From: Onchocerca lupi
Lineage: Eukaryota; Nematoda; Chromadorea; Rhabditida; Onchocercidae
Assembly (NCBI GenBank): GCA_028564675.1
Contig: JAOVVO010000162.1
Coordinates: 62,001-126,000, forward strand
DNA: 64,000 nt
Direction: 5' to 3'
The notes beneath the pieces were generated by a model. That model was not told the DNA's origin, searched no databases, and saw nothing but the letters and a program-made list of their open reading frames with translations. A program made the translations under genes and the position numbers. Of this stretch, positions 1 to 10,688 are shown one piece after another. Position 1 is the stretch's first letter; each line of letters opens with the position of its first letter.

Positions 1-2148
1 ATTCTTTAAAAACAAAAAAAAACTGACACGAAGTTTGGTTTTAAGTGATAGAAATTTAAAGTTGGAAGATAAGACTTGTTTTTCATTCAAAATTTCAATG
101 AAATTGGTGAAAACTATACAAATTCTCACTATTGATTTCTTTGACGATACATTCGCAAAACGAATTCGATAATAAAAAATGAATTGCTCAGTCCACTGAT
201 GTCAAGAGAATAATTTATTTCGCTCAAAAGACTGTAAGTAAGGGTACTTTTGTCAATAAATGGAGATTTCCCACTACTGATTTCATGATTGCTAGGACTG
301 CAAGTTTTTCAATAATTTTATCCCAGCTGAAGTGATTAATGGACATATCACATTAATTAATATTTTCGAATTTCTATTGTCGGATTTCCAAAATTCAATA
401 TCCCATAATTGTATTTCATTGCTTTATTCTGAACAGGTTAAAATTAAGCAATATATGCTAAAATCGTTATTTTATTTCTCAATGAAAATCTTGAAACGAA
501 TTTGACGCCATCTTATTTTGAACATTCAACAATTTTTAAGCATTATTTGAGGCAGAAAATTATCAATTTTGAAAAAGGAGTTCGCAAAGATCCGATAAAT
601 TTGACATTCTCAAAATACATATTAAAAATTTTCAAAACATTGCCACAGATAGATTTTAAATATACGAGACTGGAATTCGTAATACAAATAAAGAAAAATG
701 TTTCAAAACTAAATATAATTGTGTTGTACCTATACAAAATGCATTTGCTTCCTTCACATTCGTCTCATAATAAAGATGATGCGCTCACCACAAAATTTGC
801 CGTTTCGTCGACATACATCCAACTGGTTTCTAACAAAAGGAATCATTGCTAATTCTATCTAATCCAATGAAACAATTTCAGCTGTAGTGTTTCAAACATT
901 AAATACTTGAAGATGCTGGGATGTTCCTCCGGTATGCCGTGAAAATTTTTGGTGTTGGCAATTGGCACAATTGGCACAAACAATAATTGAGATGAAGGAA
1001 GTTTATTGATTTACGGAAGATTGATTCTTCGTCTACGTTATAAAACAATTATTAGGGAATATCCAAGAAAAATTGATTATTAGGTTATTCTTCCATTTAT
1101 TTCTCGCAAGTATCGAATAGAAGAATACTGCTTCTTGAGTGTTGGGATTCTATTTGTAACTGTTCAACTGAATGATTTAACTCTTTGTATAGTGACATAG
1201 TGATTTAACTATTTGTATAGTGACTTAATTCTTTATATAGTTTGCATATTTGTTTACAATCCAAGCATGACACATACGGTTACCAAATCGAAAGGTGATA
1301 GATTGATAAATGATTCATCAAATATTGTGGAAAAATTCGAAATTTTAGCTTCTAAACATTTAGTTTAATTGCATCATAAATTCCTTTCCAGCAAATTGTA
1401 TCAATCTTTTACAGTCTTTGCGTTGTCTGGGTATTCAGTTTAATTATCATAAATTTCTTTTCAGCAATTGTGCCAATCTTTTGTGATCGTTGCGAAATAT
1501 TCAAAACCACTTCTACTTCCAAATACTATATATACTCGACGATTCAATCTATGGAATATTGTCCAATACGAATTCTATAATTAGCGTCGGTGTCAGCCCA
1601 ATTATCTTTCAATGAAGCATTGGACGGTTCTTGTTCAGCAACGATTATTCCAACTACTGTCCAACACTACTATTATTTTCCTCAGGCAGCTTCTTCTGTT
1701 ACCAGTTACGAGCTTTCTATCACAATTTTTATTGAATTGTTATTATCGCGTCGACAAATTATTGTAACGTAGTTGAAGCGATAAACTACGTTATAAGAAG
1801 GCCTTTATCAAAATTGCCCATCATTTCTTTATTCATTCTTCTGAATAAAGAAAAACTAAATAATCGTAAAGCAAAGAACTACTAGTAGAGTAGGCATGTG
1901 ATAAAGGAAAAAAAAACTCTTCCCCAATTCTTCTTAACTTTCACGACGATTTTTTGGTGCCACGAGCCAGGAACATGTTAACCAGCCTAAGGAAAAGTGC
2001 CCAGCCAACGCTAGGAAAAAAAGGGTGATCAAAGAAAAACAAGAATTGATCTGACGCCAATCAGCCAACAACTATCAAGAGAGGAAAAGTACTAATTCTA
2101 TGACACTCGAAAGCGAATTATAGAAAAACTGGCATGATTAGAGTAGTA
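1..2148. other. gene-poor AT-rich leader region
   Basis: I see no supported gene in this stretch. Short open frames (for example 502-852 and 1590-1772 on +) lack recognisable domains and are no longer than expected by chance between stops in such AT-rich DNA. Around 1950-2000 there is a short stretch richer in G and C that might be eroded transposon leader, but I cannot assign it. Confidence 0.5.
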
Positions 2149-2650
2149 TGTTAGCAATTGTCGGAAAAATCCGAAAATTATAATTAGTATACACAAAGAG
2201 GATAAAGTTCACGAAGCGCATAGTTTCAAATGGACCAACAAATCGGTAAACATGTTTGACGCCAAAACAATAAACAAATGGACAAAATGTTTCCCGCCGA
2301 AGTGCACCGACAACAGCTAAACAAAGATGAGGTCGAACAATCACGAGGCGACGAATCATAGATCAGGAAAGAAGGAGGAGTCTCGGAAGAATACAAAAGG
2401 TTCAGATTTTGGAGTACAGTCAGTTCTGTTTGGCGTTCAATAGCGACAGCAGAAGTTCAGGACGACATGACAGGTGGACAATCAAGGAGCAGTATTTCTT
2501 CACTACGATTGATAAAGAATACCGAGTGATAAGTTATTTGGATACTCTCGATAATCTCTTGTCCGTAATTGTTCTGTTGCTAATAAATTCCTTCTTCAAA
2601 CAGAATTCGTCTTTGTCGCAATATACATAATTTAGAAAAATTTCGTGACA
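2149..2650 (+). repeat. candidate LTR of a BEL/Pao-type retrotransposon
   Basis: This 502-bp segment begins TGTTAGCAATTG and ends TTTCGTGACA, so it has the TG...CA ends of a long terminal repeat. Inside are a TATA-like ATACAAAAG near 2392, a likely transcription start just after it, and an AATAAA signal at 2582-2587. Gag-like sequence follows about 300 bp downstream on the same strand. I found no second copy of the LTR in the window, so the boundaries are inferred from the end motifs and internal order only. Target-site duplication cannot be checked with one LTR. Confidence 0.4.
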
Positions 2651-2819
2651 GTAATTTGGATTCTATCACCAATAATTTGTTCGACTCTATTTAAAGAACA
2701 AAAAATCTGTCAAAAAGAAAATAGGAAGAGGAAATAAACGAAGAAGGGGCCGATTAACCAAAAGTTATCTTAAAATTATTAAATGAAGGAGGGAATTTAA
2801 AATAACCTTAACATTTTAT

Positions 2820-3560
2820 AAAAACAATGAATCAGCTTTCCAATGCCTATCTGCAGGACACACCAAAAATAGATCACCAACCAAAGGGAACACCCAAATT
2901 TACCTCATAGGTAACTGTGAACTTATCACAGTTGATATTACTTATATTCAGTAGCGATCCTAAATCATAGAGACAGTTCTGGGATAGCTTTGATGCCGCC
3001 CGTGCACCTCCAGGCTATATCAGACATGCAAGAACTAAATTACCTGATGTCCTGCCTAAGAGGAAACGCGCTACTAGCTATAAAAGGATACTTGCACCCC
3101 CTCCCCTCCCCAGAACTACTATGTAATAAGAAATGTCCTAATTCAGAAGTTTGAAATGAACATAATAGAAAATTCCCCATAAGTCGAACTATGATCAATT
3201 AGACGAAGCAACAAAGAATGGAAATCAACAATCGAAGCAGTGGTAAGAATACTGCGACAGCTAGCTAGAAGCAATCGGTGAAAATCTAGAACGAGACTCA
3301 ATAGAAAGTAAGCTACCGGCATGGATACTGGATAGAATATATCAACAAAAGAAAAAGGAGCCATGGTTAACAATCAAACTCCGACAAAGGCTAGAAGAAT
3401 TGGTTCAGATTAATGGGGAAGTCGAAAGAAATCACTTTTTTAGTAAAGAAAAGAAACTAATAGGAATCAAAACAAAGCAGAAATACTACGATACTAGAGG
3501 ATTATTTTGTTATGTAAACAAAATTCTCCCAACAAATGGATAACAAATAATGATGTACAA
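2820..3560 (+). pseudogene. decayed BEL/Pao retrotransposon gag remnant
   Basis: Translation in shifting + frames gives a sequence typical of nematode BEL/Pao Gag. A segment at about 2950-3100 reads SSDPKS, RQFWDSFDAA, then after a frameshift QAISDMQELNYLMSC and LRGNALLAIKG. A second open stretch at about 3290-3540 contains ESKLPAWILDRIYQQ, KKEPWLTIKLRQRLEELVQ and a KTKQKYYDTRG segment, matching the region upstream of the zinc knuckles in this family. There is an in-frame stop after DPKS and at least one frameshift, so the copy is dead. No protease, reverse transcriptase or integrase is visible downstream, so this is a 5' fragment next to the candidate LTR. Confidence 0.6.
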
Positions 3561-3973
3561 TACGATGGTATGGATGGCCAGGAGTTGAATGTCAATCGAC
3601 AACAAATTTCGTACTTACGAAAGGTGAAATCTTAGTATCAGATCTCAAAAAGAGAAGCGACAAAAAAATGCTCATATAGAAAAGTGGAAAATTTTGAGTC
3701 TCGAATACATGAAACTCATGTTGTTATAGATGAGCTCCAAACCTTACACATTTTTAAAGAAAATGAAACAATCAAGACAACGATTTGTGAATTTATTGAA
3801 ACATATTCGATGAATGGCGATATTACTGGGAATCATCAGAAATTTAACTATCGTCAGAGATCCAACCGAACCTCGAAAATGAAGAGATTATGTAGGGATC
3901 AATCAGAAATTTGTCAAATTGATCGAAAATCAGATATTATTAATTTAGCAATGATTCGGATTCGCCGTTACTG

Positions 3974-4130
3974 ATGGATATTGTCGCTGTTGGAAACAAC
4001 GACTTGCCAAAGAATGACAAGGCGAATGATTTGTCATCCTTTAATCATGGTAACTACTATCAATAGAAATGGTCGAACATGCAACTTGACAATTAGGCCA
4101 ATTATTCATTAAGTCAAAAGAGAAGGTAAA
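3974..4130 (+). repeat. inverted-repeat segment, + copy (transposon-derived)
   Basis: This segment is clearly related to the reverse complement of about 4785-4915. Both contain AACAACGACTTGCCAAA followed by an AATGACA-GCG-ATGAT block and end in a shared block around CAATTCATTCATT-like sequence. By eye the two are about three-quarters identical. Because it follows the BEL/Pao gag remnant, it may be another piece of the same element family, but I do not recognise an encoded domain. Confidence 0.55.
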
Positions 4131-4774
4131 ATGAAATTTTCGACGAGATATCTTGGAAACTTAAAATTCAGCGTCAGACCTACCCGTACACTCTTACTGA
4201 GAAACTTTAACGCGATGTTCAGAAGTTAACAGAATTAAATGATGAAATGATAAAGATTAATCAATGTTACCTTGGTATTACTCCGATAAGCATGGGAACA
4301 AATCAATACATCTGGAATTCATTGCATGTGCAAATGAAAATAAATGTTTCATGCTCATCTTTTTTGAAAGCTATATTTATCTTAAGGATTTCAGCGGAAG
4401 GAAAATATTAAGCTATATTAAATTTGGATGAGCCATAAATTATTGTAAACAATTATTCAAGGATTCACTGTGCAAGAAGAAAGAGGCTGTCAGATGTCAT
4501 TCAGTCCTTTTTCATCTCCAGCACAGTAGAACAGGATTTTCAGAAAGAAAGGACTGAGTAAACTGAAATTGCATAAATAAGTGAAAAATGAAACATTGTG
4601 CAGTTAGCATGCATCACACTGAAAGTTCACACTCATATCTTTTCTTTGTCTTTCTAATCATCACTAATTAATAATCTGTCTAATGTTGGCATCGCTTGGT
4701 ATATTAAGGCAGAAAATTAAATTAATACAACGCAGCGAAAATGGACTGCTACTATCTGTCTGGTTTGTTTTTTC

Positions 4775-4915
4775 TTACCGTAATGAATGATTGGTCCAAT
4801 TGTTAAGTCTGCATGTTGGACTGTTTCTACTGATAGTAGCGGCAGCAATTGTGGGATGGCAATCATCCGCTCTGTCATTTTTTGGCAAGTCGTTGTTCCC
4901 ACAACGACAATATAC
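4775..4915 (-). repeat. inverted-repeat segment, - copy (transposon-derived)
   Basis: Reverse-complement partner of the segment near 3974-4130. On the - strand it keeps a 67-codon open frame (4717-4920), but the translation contains no family motif I can name, and the sister copy is interrupted by stops. It is best read as a repeat fragment, not a gene. Its orientation agrees with the second, minus-strand BEL/Pao remnant further right. Confidence 0.5.
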
Positions 4916-5899
4916 ATCAATGATGACGAATCTGAATTTGAAGCAGGTTTATTGCATAAATTAATAAAATCTGATTTTCAGTAATTTGACAAATTTCTAA
5001 TTAATCCCAACATAATCCTATTCATTCATTCGAAAACATTTGCTTTAAGCAGTCTTTTTCGTCCAAAACATTTCATCTTAAAGAAATTAGAATTGCCATT
5101 ATAATTTTTGTAAAAATTTCATCATTGTACTAATTAATTTTCCATCTTAATGCATAAAAAGAATTCAATGTTAAAGAAGATACGGAAAAATTATAATAGG
5201 AATAAAATGCAAATTCAAGAAAAAAAAAATTGCAGTATTTTTAGTTTACTTCAGTTGTGTTCAAAAAATAAATAAAATAAACAAGCGGTGAAAACTTCAC
5301 GATATATGATAACTTTGGATATCGGAAACGTCTTTCACACGAAAATGTTTTCACACGTTCGAAAAATAACGACAATCCGAATCACTGAGCAAATTAATAA
5401 GATCTGATTTTCTAACAATGTGGTAAATTTCTGTTTAATCCCTGAGTAACGTATATATATATATGCATAAACATAGGAACGCTTTATTATTGTTTAAATT
5501 TATGTTGTAAACTGTCGAAAATATATTGGGATTCTAAATTTTCTGAATCTGTTCTTGTTCCAAAATGCAAAAAGTTTTCTAATCTTACAATCCCTTGGAT
5601 TTTTTTTTTTTTTTTTGGTTTTCTTTTTCTTATTGCTTTTTTGATATCTTTTTAGCTTAAGATCACTAAGTTTGGTTTTCTTAATTGTGACCAAGGTCGA
5701 AGTTTCTCTTTTGTTTTATGTAGGGTTTATTCTGGTTTGTATTCTGTTGATTTTTTGAACTAGTTCTGCCAAAAATTCTTAAAGATTATTGACCGACCAT
5801 AGCTCTCGCTTCTTATTTTGCTAATATACTTAATCCAATATGCAGGTCGCAATTTGTTTTTATTAGTGGTTTCGATGCTAAAATGCTCTAGATTCTCAC

Positions 5900-6640
5900 T
5901 CATAGCTTCTAGTTGTCGAAATATTCTTTTTGGCTTCAACAGTTATTGTCCATTCTCGATCGTTTTTTTTTCTTTTTTTTTTATGAAATTTAACTAATTG
6001 TAAAGGGACTTTTTGGTAGTGTATAAATTGCCGAATTTTCCGATCAATATTCGTCTTATCATAATTTTCTGAAATGATATCATAGCCTCTAACAGCTGGA
6101 AAAGCATCTCTTTTGAAACAAGAAATCAGAAAATTCAGTTTCTGAATATCTGGTCTTTTTTTTTCTTCTTTTTTTTTTTTGGAGATGCTCTGTAGTACCA
6201 AATTGCTCCTGAATTTACGCCATTATTTGGGATCACTGCTGAATATTGGCAGTGGTAACTGAAGTAAGTTTACTATTGTCTAATGGATAATTTGGGATGA
6301 TTTCTTTTGTCGGGTTCTTTATTTATATTGCTTTGCCTTAGATGTTGAAGTGCTAACTCGAAGTCATCTTTGCACATATTAAGAGTTATAATAGCTTTTT
6401 TTCCATCACTTGTTAAATTTAAAATATTTTTGTCCTTGCTGATCATTTTCGTATATTTCTCTTCTTCTTTCTTTTCTTTTTGCGGGTCACTATTTTATAA
6501 AAAAATTCCAACCAGTCCTTGTTGACTGATCCGAGAATGTCTATGTATAGTTCGAAGTCTTTTACGCTTTTCTTGATCTCATATTGTTGAAGTAATTCTT
6601 CTTTTGACAATTGACATTCCAGCAGTTTTTAGAGTGCAAA
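5900..6640 (-). pseudogene. second decayed BEL/Pao gag remnant, opposite strand
   Basis: On the - strand two blocks of the same Gag family are readable in collinear order. The upstream block at about 6505-6630 contains SKEELLQQYEIKKSVKDFEL and then YIDILGSVNKDWLEF. The downstream block at about 6050-6155 contains IQKLNFLISCFKRDAFPAVR followed by GYDIISENYD, which aligns with the ELNYLMSC / LRGNALLAIKGY part of the + strand copy near 3050. The spacer between the blocks is frameshifted and carries runs of T. No intact open frame remains. The two copies are diverged, so they are separate insertions or an old inverted rearrangement. Confidence 0.6.
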
Positions 6641-6660
6641 GATTACATTTAAGCAATGTG

Positions 6661-8003
6661 TAACACGGTTTTTTTGGACTAAGTATTAGTTGACTAGCAT
6701 GAGCTTCACTCATGCTGGTATACCTTTATAATAGGAGTACAATAGTACTGAACTTTATAGCACTCTCATAAAATTCGTTTGCAACACTGTCCACCTTCAT
6801 GAAAGTTTTTCAGAGTTGAACTGGAACACGTTTAATGTTTAGTTTGCTTTAATCTGATTCTAAGTTACGTTGATTATAGCAGACACGTTACAGAATTTCG
6901 CTTCTCCAGATACTAAATGTGTGAACAGTTGTTAAGAGTGGTCCATTGATTATTCCTGATATCTTTGATGGTTTTCCGCAATGGGATTGCCAATACTCAT
7001 ATGCCAATAGCCAAGAGATAATGTTTCCCAAACAATAAAATATAATTTATCTCGGATAAATATCGTCACTAATTGCTGATCTCTCTCTCTCTGGATGATT
7101 TAAAAAGTCCTTTGCTTTAATTTAGAAATCACCAAATAACTAACTAACTATATTAGTCAATGATTTGATATCGGTTTCAATGGAATAGAGGAAGGACGCA
7201 AACCAAATGAAAGATGTTTTTTAAATTACTTGTCGAACTGACAGTCAGTCGTTGACTGTTTCAACTATTTGAATGCATATATGTAGCGTCGCACTCATAA
7301 TTTCATGTTTGATCTCCTGATTCGAATTGAGATCTAACTTACAAATGATAAAAAATTCCTGAATTTGAGAGATTCATGCTGCTTAAGTGTATAAAATAAC
7401 GGTCACCTGAATTTGCTTTGTCTAGATCAAAATTATTAAATCGAACAATAATTTGGAACTAGAAATCTTGATTTATTAACAAAGTCTAACGATTCATCTG
7501 TATCTGATTAAAAAGAACCAGTAACTGAAATCTATTATCTGAGATTAACCAAAGTAATCTGTGTTTATATTTATTCATTAGAAGTTCAAAAATTAACAAA
7601 TTAAACAAAATATAACAAACAAGAAAAATAACTGATAACATTCGTTGAGGTTCAACAATTAATAAGTTTGAGCACCAAGGATTATAATTATGATTGATAT
7701 TGATATCTTAACCATTTCAAAGCAATACATTATTTTCCTCACCGCATTTCTGCATTTTTCATCACTCATTAAAATGATAAAAAATGTAACAATTGCTGCT
7801 CAAATGCTGTTCACCATTATGCCTTCCTAATTTAGCAGCAATGCAGATTCTATGTAAAATAAATAATACTTTACATCAAAACATGCGGTAGTGTTTGTTA
7901 AACAACAATGTATTCAAACATTTAACAGAATGAATGTAACAAATAATAAAAGCTTTATCAGGCATTGCAGAAATGAATGTACCAGTTAGTCATCGATGAT
8001 ATT
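6661..8003. other. intergenic, nothing recognised
   Basis: AT-rich DNA with no supported coding region, RNA gene or clear repeat. A short CT run lies at 7079-7092. It lies downstream of the secreted-protein gene. Confidence 0.5.
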
Positions 8004-10164
8004 TCATTTGCTTTTATACCAACTATCAACAAGAGTTCCACTCTGATCAAACCATGCAATATAACCACATGTTGCCTTACCGTTCAGACCAAATAATGAA
8101 ATTTGATCACAACGATCGCCATTAATTTCGGTAGAATTTTGAGCCTAAAATGATTCAACATGCGATGGAATTTCATATTTAATCTCTCAAATAATTTAAT
8201 GAATAAATCAGAAAAAAATCATCCAATCCGAACAAGAATTGCATATAAACAATAAATTAACAGATTAAGTATGAATAACTTTTCAGAATTTCGAAATTTG
8301 AAAAATTTTTGTTGAAAAAAAAAAAAAGAGAGAAAAAATGAAAAAAAGAAAAATGAAAAAAAATCGAAGATAACAGGGAAACTACGTGAAAATTAAAATG
8401 ATTTATAGAACACTCCAAATGACCACAACGATCATGATTATCGTATCGACAGTATATATTATGTGCAGTAAATGCACCCATCCAACGACCACTCCACGTA
8501 CATTCAGATGGATCACTCCTAAAGTTAAAACAACTGAAGTTGAAAAATTGGATTCGTTAAAATATCTTTTTTTTTTTCTCAAGTAAGCAAATTGATAAAA
8601 AATTACTGTTTGATTATTTTCATAGCATTTTAGCAAAACAAATATGGTAAAGTGAAATTATCAATAGATAATTAACAAAAATTTTGGAAAATCAAATACA
8701 GCACACTGTCAATGTTGAGCGAGCTTTCTAATAGAGAGAAACTCACTTGCAGCAAAAAAATTTTTTGAAATTTCCACCCAAAATGGTGCTACATGGTTCG
8801 CCAAAACTTGGATCCGGTTTACATATTCCAGCAAACCACCAATTACTACAGCGTCCATTACTGTTTCGAATGTAGTCATATTCTGCTTGACAATATCCCT
8901 TACAAAATGGAGCGGTGCCAAACCATTCACAACCACCATCCGAAAGATATGGATGATAAGTGGTCAAATCCGCGACTGCTTTACTTGTCATCCCTCAAAT
9001 CAATCTTTTTTCTGAATAAAATGGCATCTGTTTCCAATTCGTATTCAAACCATTCAAGTTTGGAATTTGAAGCAAAAAAAAAAAAAAAAAAATAAGCAAA
9101 ATAAAATTAGCAAGTGAAAGGTGCAAACGAAAATGCTTGTGCAATGTTAGTAAAATCTACAATCTGCTTTTGAGTATGAAAACGACTTCTGCTACCAGAA
9201 CACCAAAGTTCTCGAATTAAGGAATCTTGGCAATTCCTGACTTCTAAACTCAACAAGGTGCTCATCCTTATCTCATATTCAAAAAAGACAATGATATTGT
9301 CTGAAGACTTCTGCAATCACAAGCCAGAAGCCTTTTTTGCATTACTTATGAGAAGAGATCGTTCCGCTCTGACGCGAAGTCTAGCAATGCAATGATTTAG
9401 AGAAATTCTACCATTATGGGAAGATAATTTAGATTACCTTTCTTCCCGTAAACATCATATTTTGCAGATATTTTCATTTCTAGCAACCACTACGAAAACG
9501 GATAACAAGCGTACCAATGATGCCATGTAGAACAGCCCCAATTATTGGCTCCACATCCTTCTTCACCCGTACCTGTCTTTCCTCACGCCCTAAGCTTACC
9601 TTTCAGTGAGTAATTTCAAACCTGTTTTCAAAATTTTATAAAAATTTCCAATCCTTCCTGTTAATTTCTTTCCAAATTGCTTGTCATTTTTTTTTCAACA
9701 TTTTATCTTCATTCTCAAGTGAAAGGAAGGAATTTCAGAAAAATCAGAACAATTTACCAATGATGCCAGTAACAAAAGCACCGACAAATGGCGTGCTCAG
9801 CATTCCCACATCTCGATGCATTCGTTTCATTATTATGCCTAAATAAAAATCGATTTAAAGACCGACTACTAAAATGCTTATCAAATTGCTGAAAAAATTT
9901 CTACAATTTCCAGTCACTGAAAAAACTGACTTATGCACAATGACTAAAATTTACCATTCCATTTCATTCTTCAACTATTCTTTTCCTAATCTTATGAAAA
10001 CCTGGAAGTATGGATTTAAACGTACCATCAGAAACAGTGTTATCATTTGTGTCACTTGAAAGCACTGTTCTTTCATCAAAATAAGAATTGCTATCTGCCC
10101 AAACAAAGCCTTCATTTATGATGAAAAAGACAGAAAATGAGTGATAGAATGAAGTCAATGACAT
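8004..10164 (-). CDS. predicted secreted cysteine-rich nematode protein, 7 exons
   Basis: Proposed exons on the - strand: 10164-10026, 9838-9758, 9589-9515, 9243-9196, 8993-8747, 8518-8386, 8144-8004. They total 864 nt (287 aa plus stop) with every junction in phase. The start follows a likely trans-splice acceptor (ATTTTAG, about 20 nt upstream). Residues 1-23 look like a signal peptide, then comes an acidic segment. Two short exons encode similar glycine-rich hydrophobic peptides, PFVGAFVTGIIG (63-74) and PIIGAVLHGII (88-98). The C-terminal part is cysteine-rich: GGCEWFGTAPFC at 134-145, then SNWWFAGICKPD, ECTWSGRWMGAFTAHNIYC and a final CGYIAWFD block ending WYKSK. The last three exons are very well supported: donor AA/GTGAGT, consistent phases, continuous Cys/Trp pattern. 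The four upstream exons are linked only by phase. I recall similar GTAPFC-containing secreted proteins in other nematodes but no defined function. Confidence 0.7.
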
Positions 10165-10653
10165 AATCGATGAATGCTTCTCGATGCCTAAAATAATTTC
10201 ACGTTTACCACAACAGTGTCCAAAAAATGAAACAAAAGCATTTTTAAAAAAAAGCACTTGCTATAGGTCAAAAAATAATGCTTCCTTATCATTATCCGCC
10301 TTTTTGCTTGCCTTTGTATCAATTCGCTACGATATCAGGAAAATCATTTTTCTCAGTTTTCGTGAAAAAGACTTAGTCATTTAAATTCAAGCAAACTAAT
10401 ATCAAAAAGTGAAAGGTGCTTTCAGCAAACGGAATAATAATTAGGGAAAAAAGTTCAAGAAAAAAAACCAAAGACATAAGCGCAACATCCAGGTTGTCAT
10501 CCAAGTGAACGAATTCTATGATGTCTAATTAACTTAGTATAGTAGTAAGATGATTAATGAACAAGGAGTTAATTAGTTCAAGGACGCCCAGAATTCAGCA
10601 TTCAAAGTGAAACAAACACATCAAATGATTGCAAAGATAGAAAATTAAGAAAA

Positions 10654-10688
<35 letters not shown>

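Noticed and set aside
3684..3974. A 96-codon + ORF between transposon fragments
   Set aside because: No motif of BEL/Pao or any other family. It lies between eroded repeat pieces and is likely chance or decayed element sequence.
9480..9560. Cys-rich reading of the short exons (GCGANNWGCSTWHHW) as an antimicrobial-like peptide
   Set aside because: The two duplicated exons are more conserved in the other frame (PxxGAxxxGIIG), and that frame gives consistent splice phases across the whole gene.
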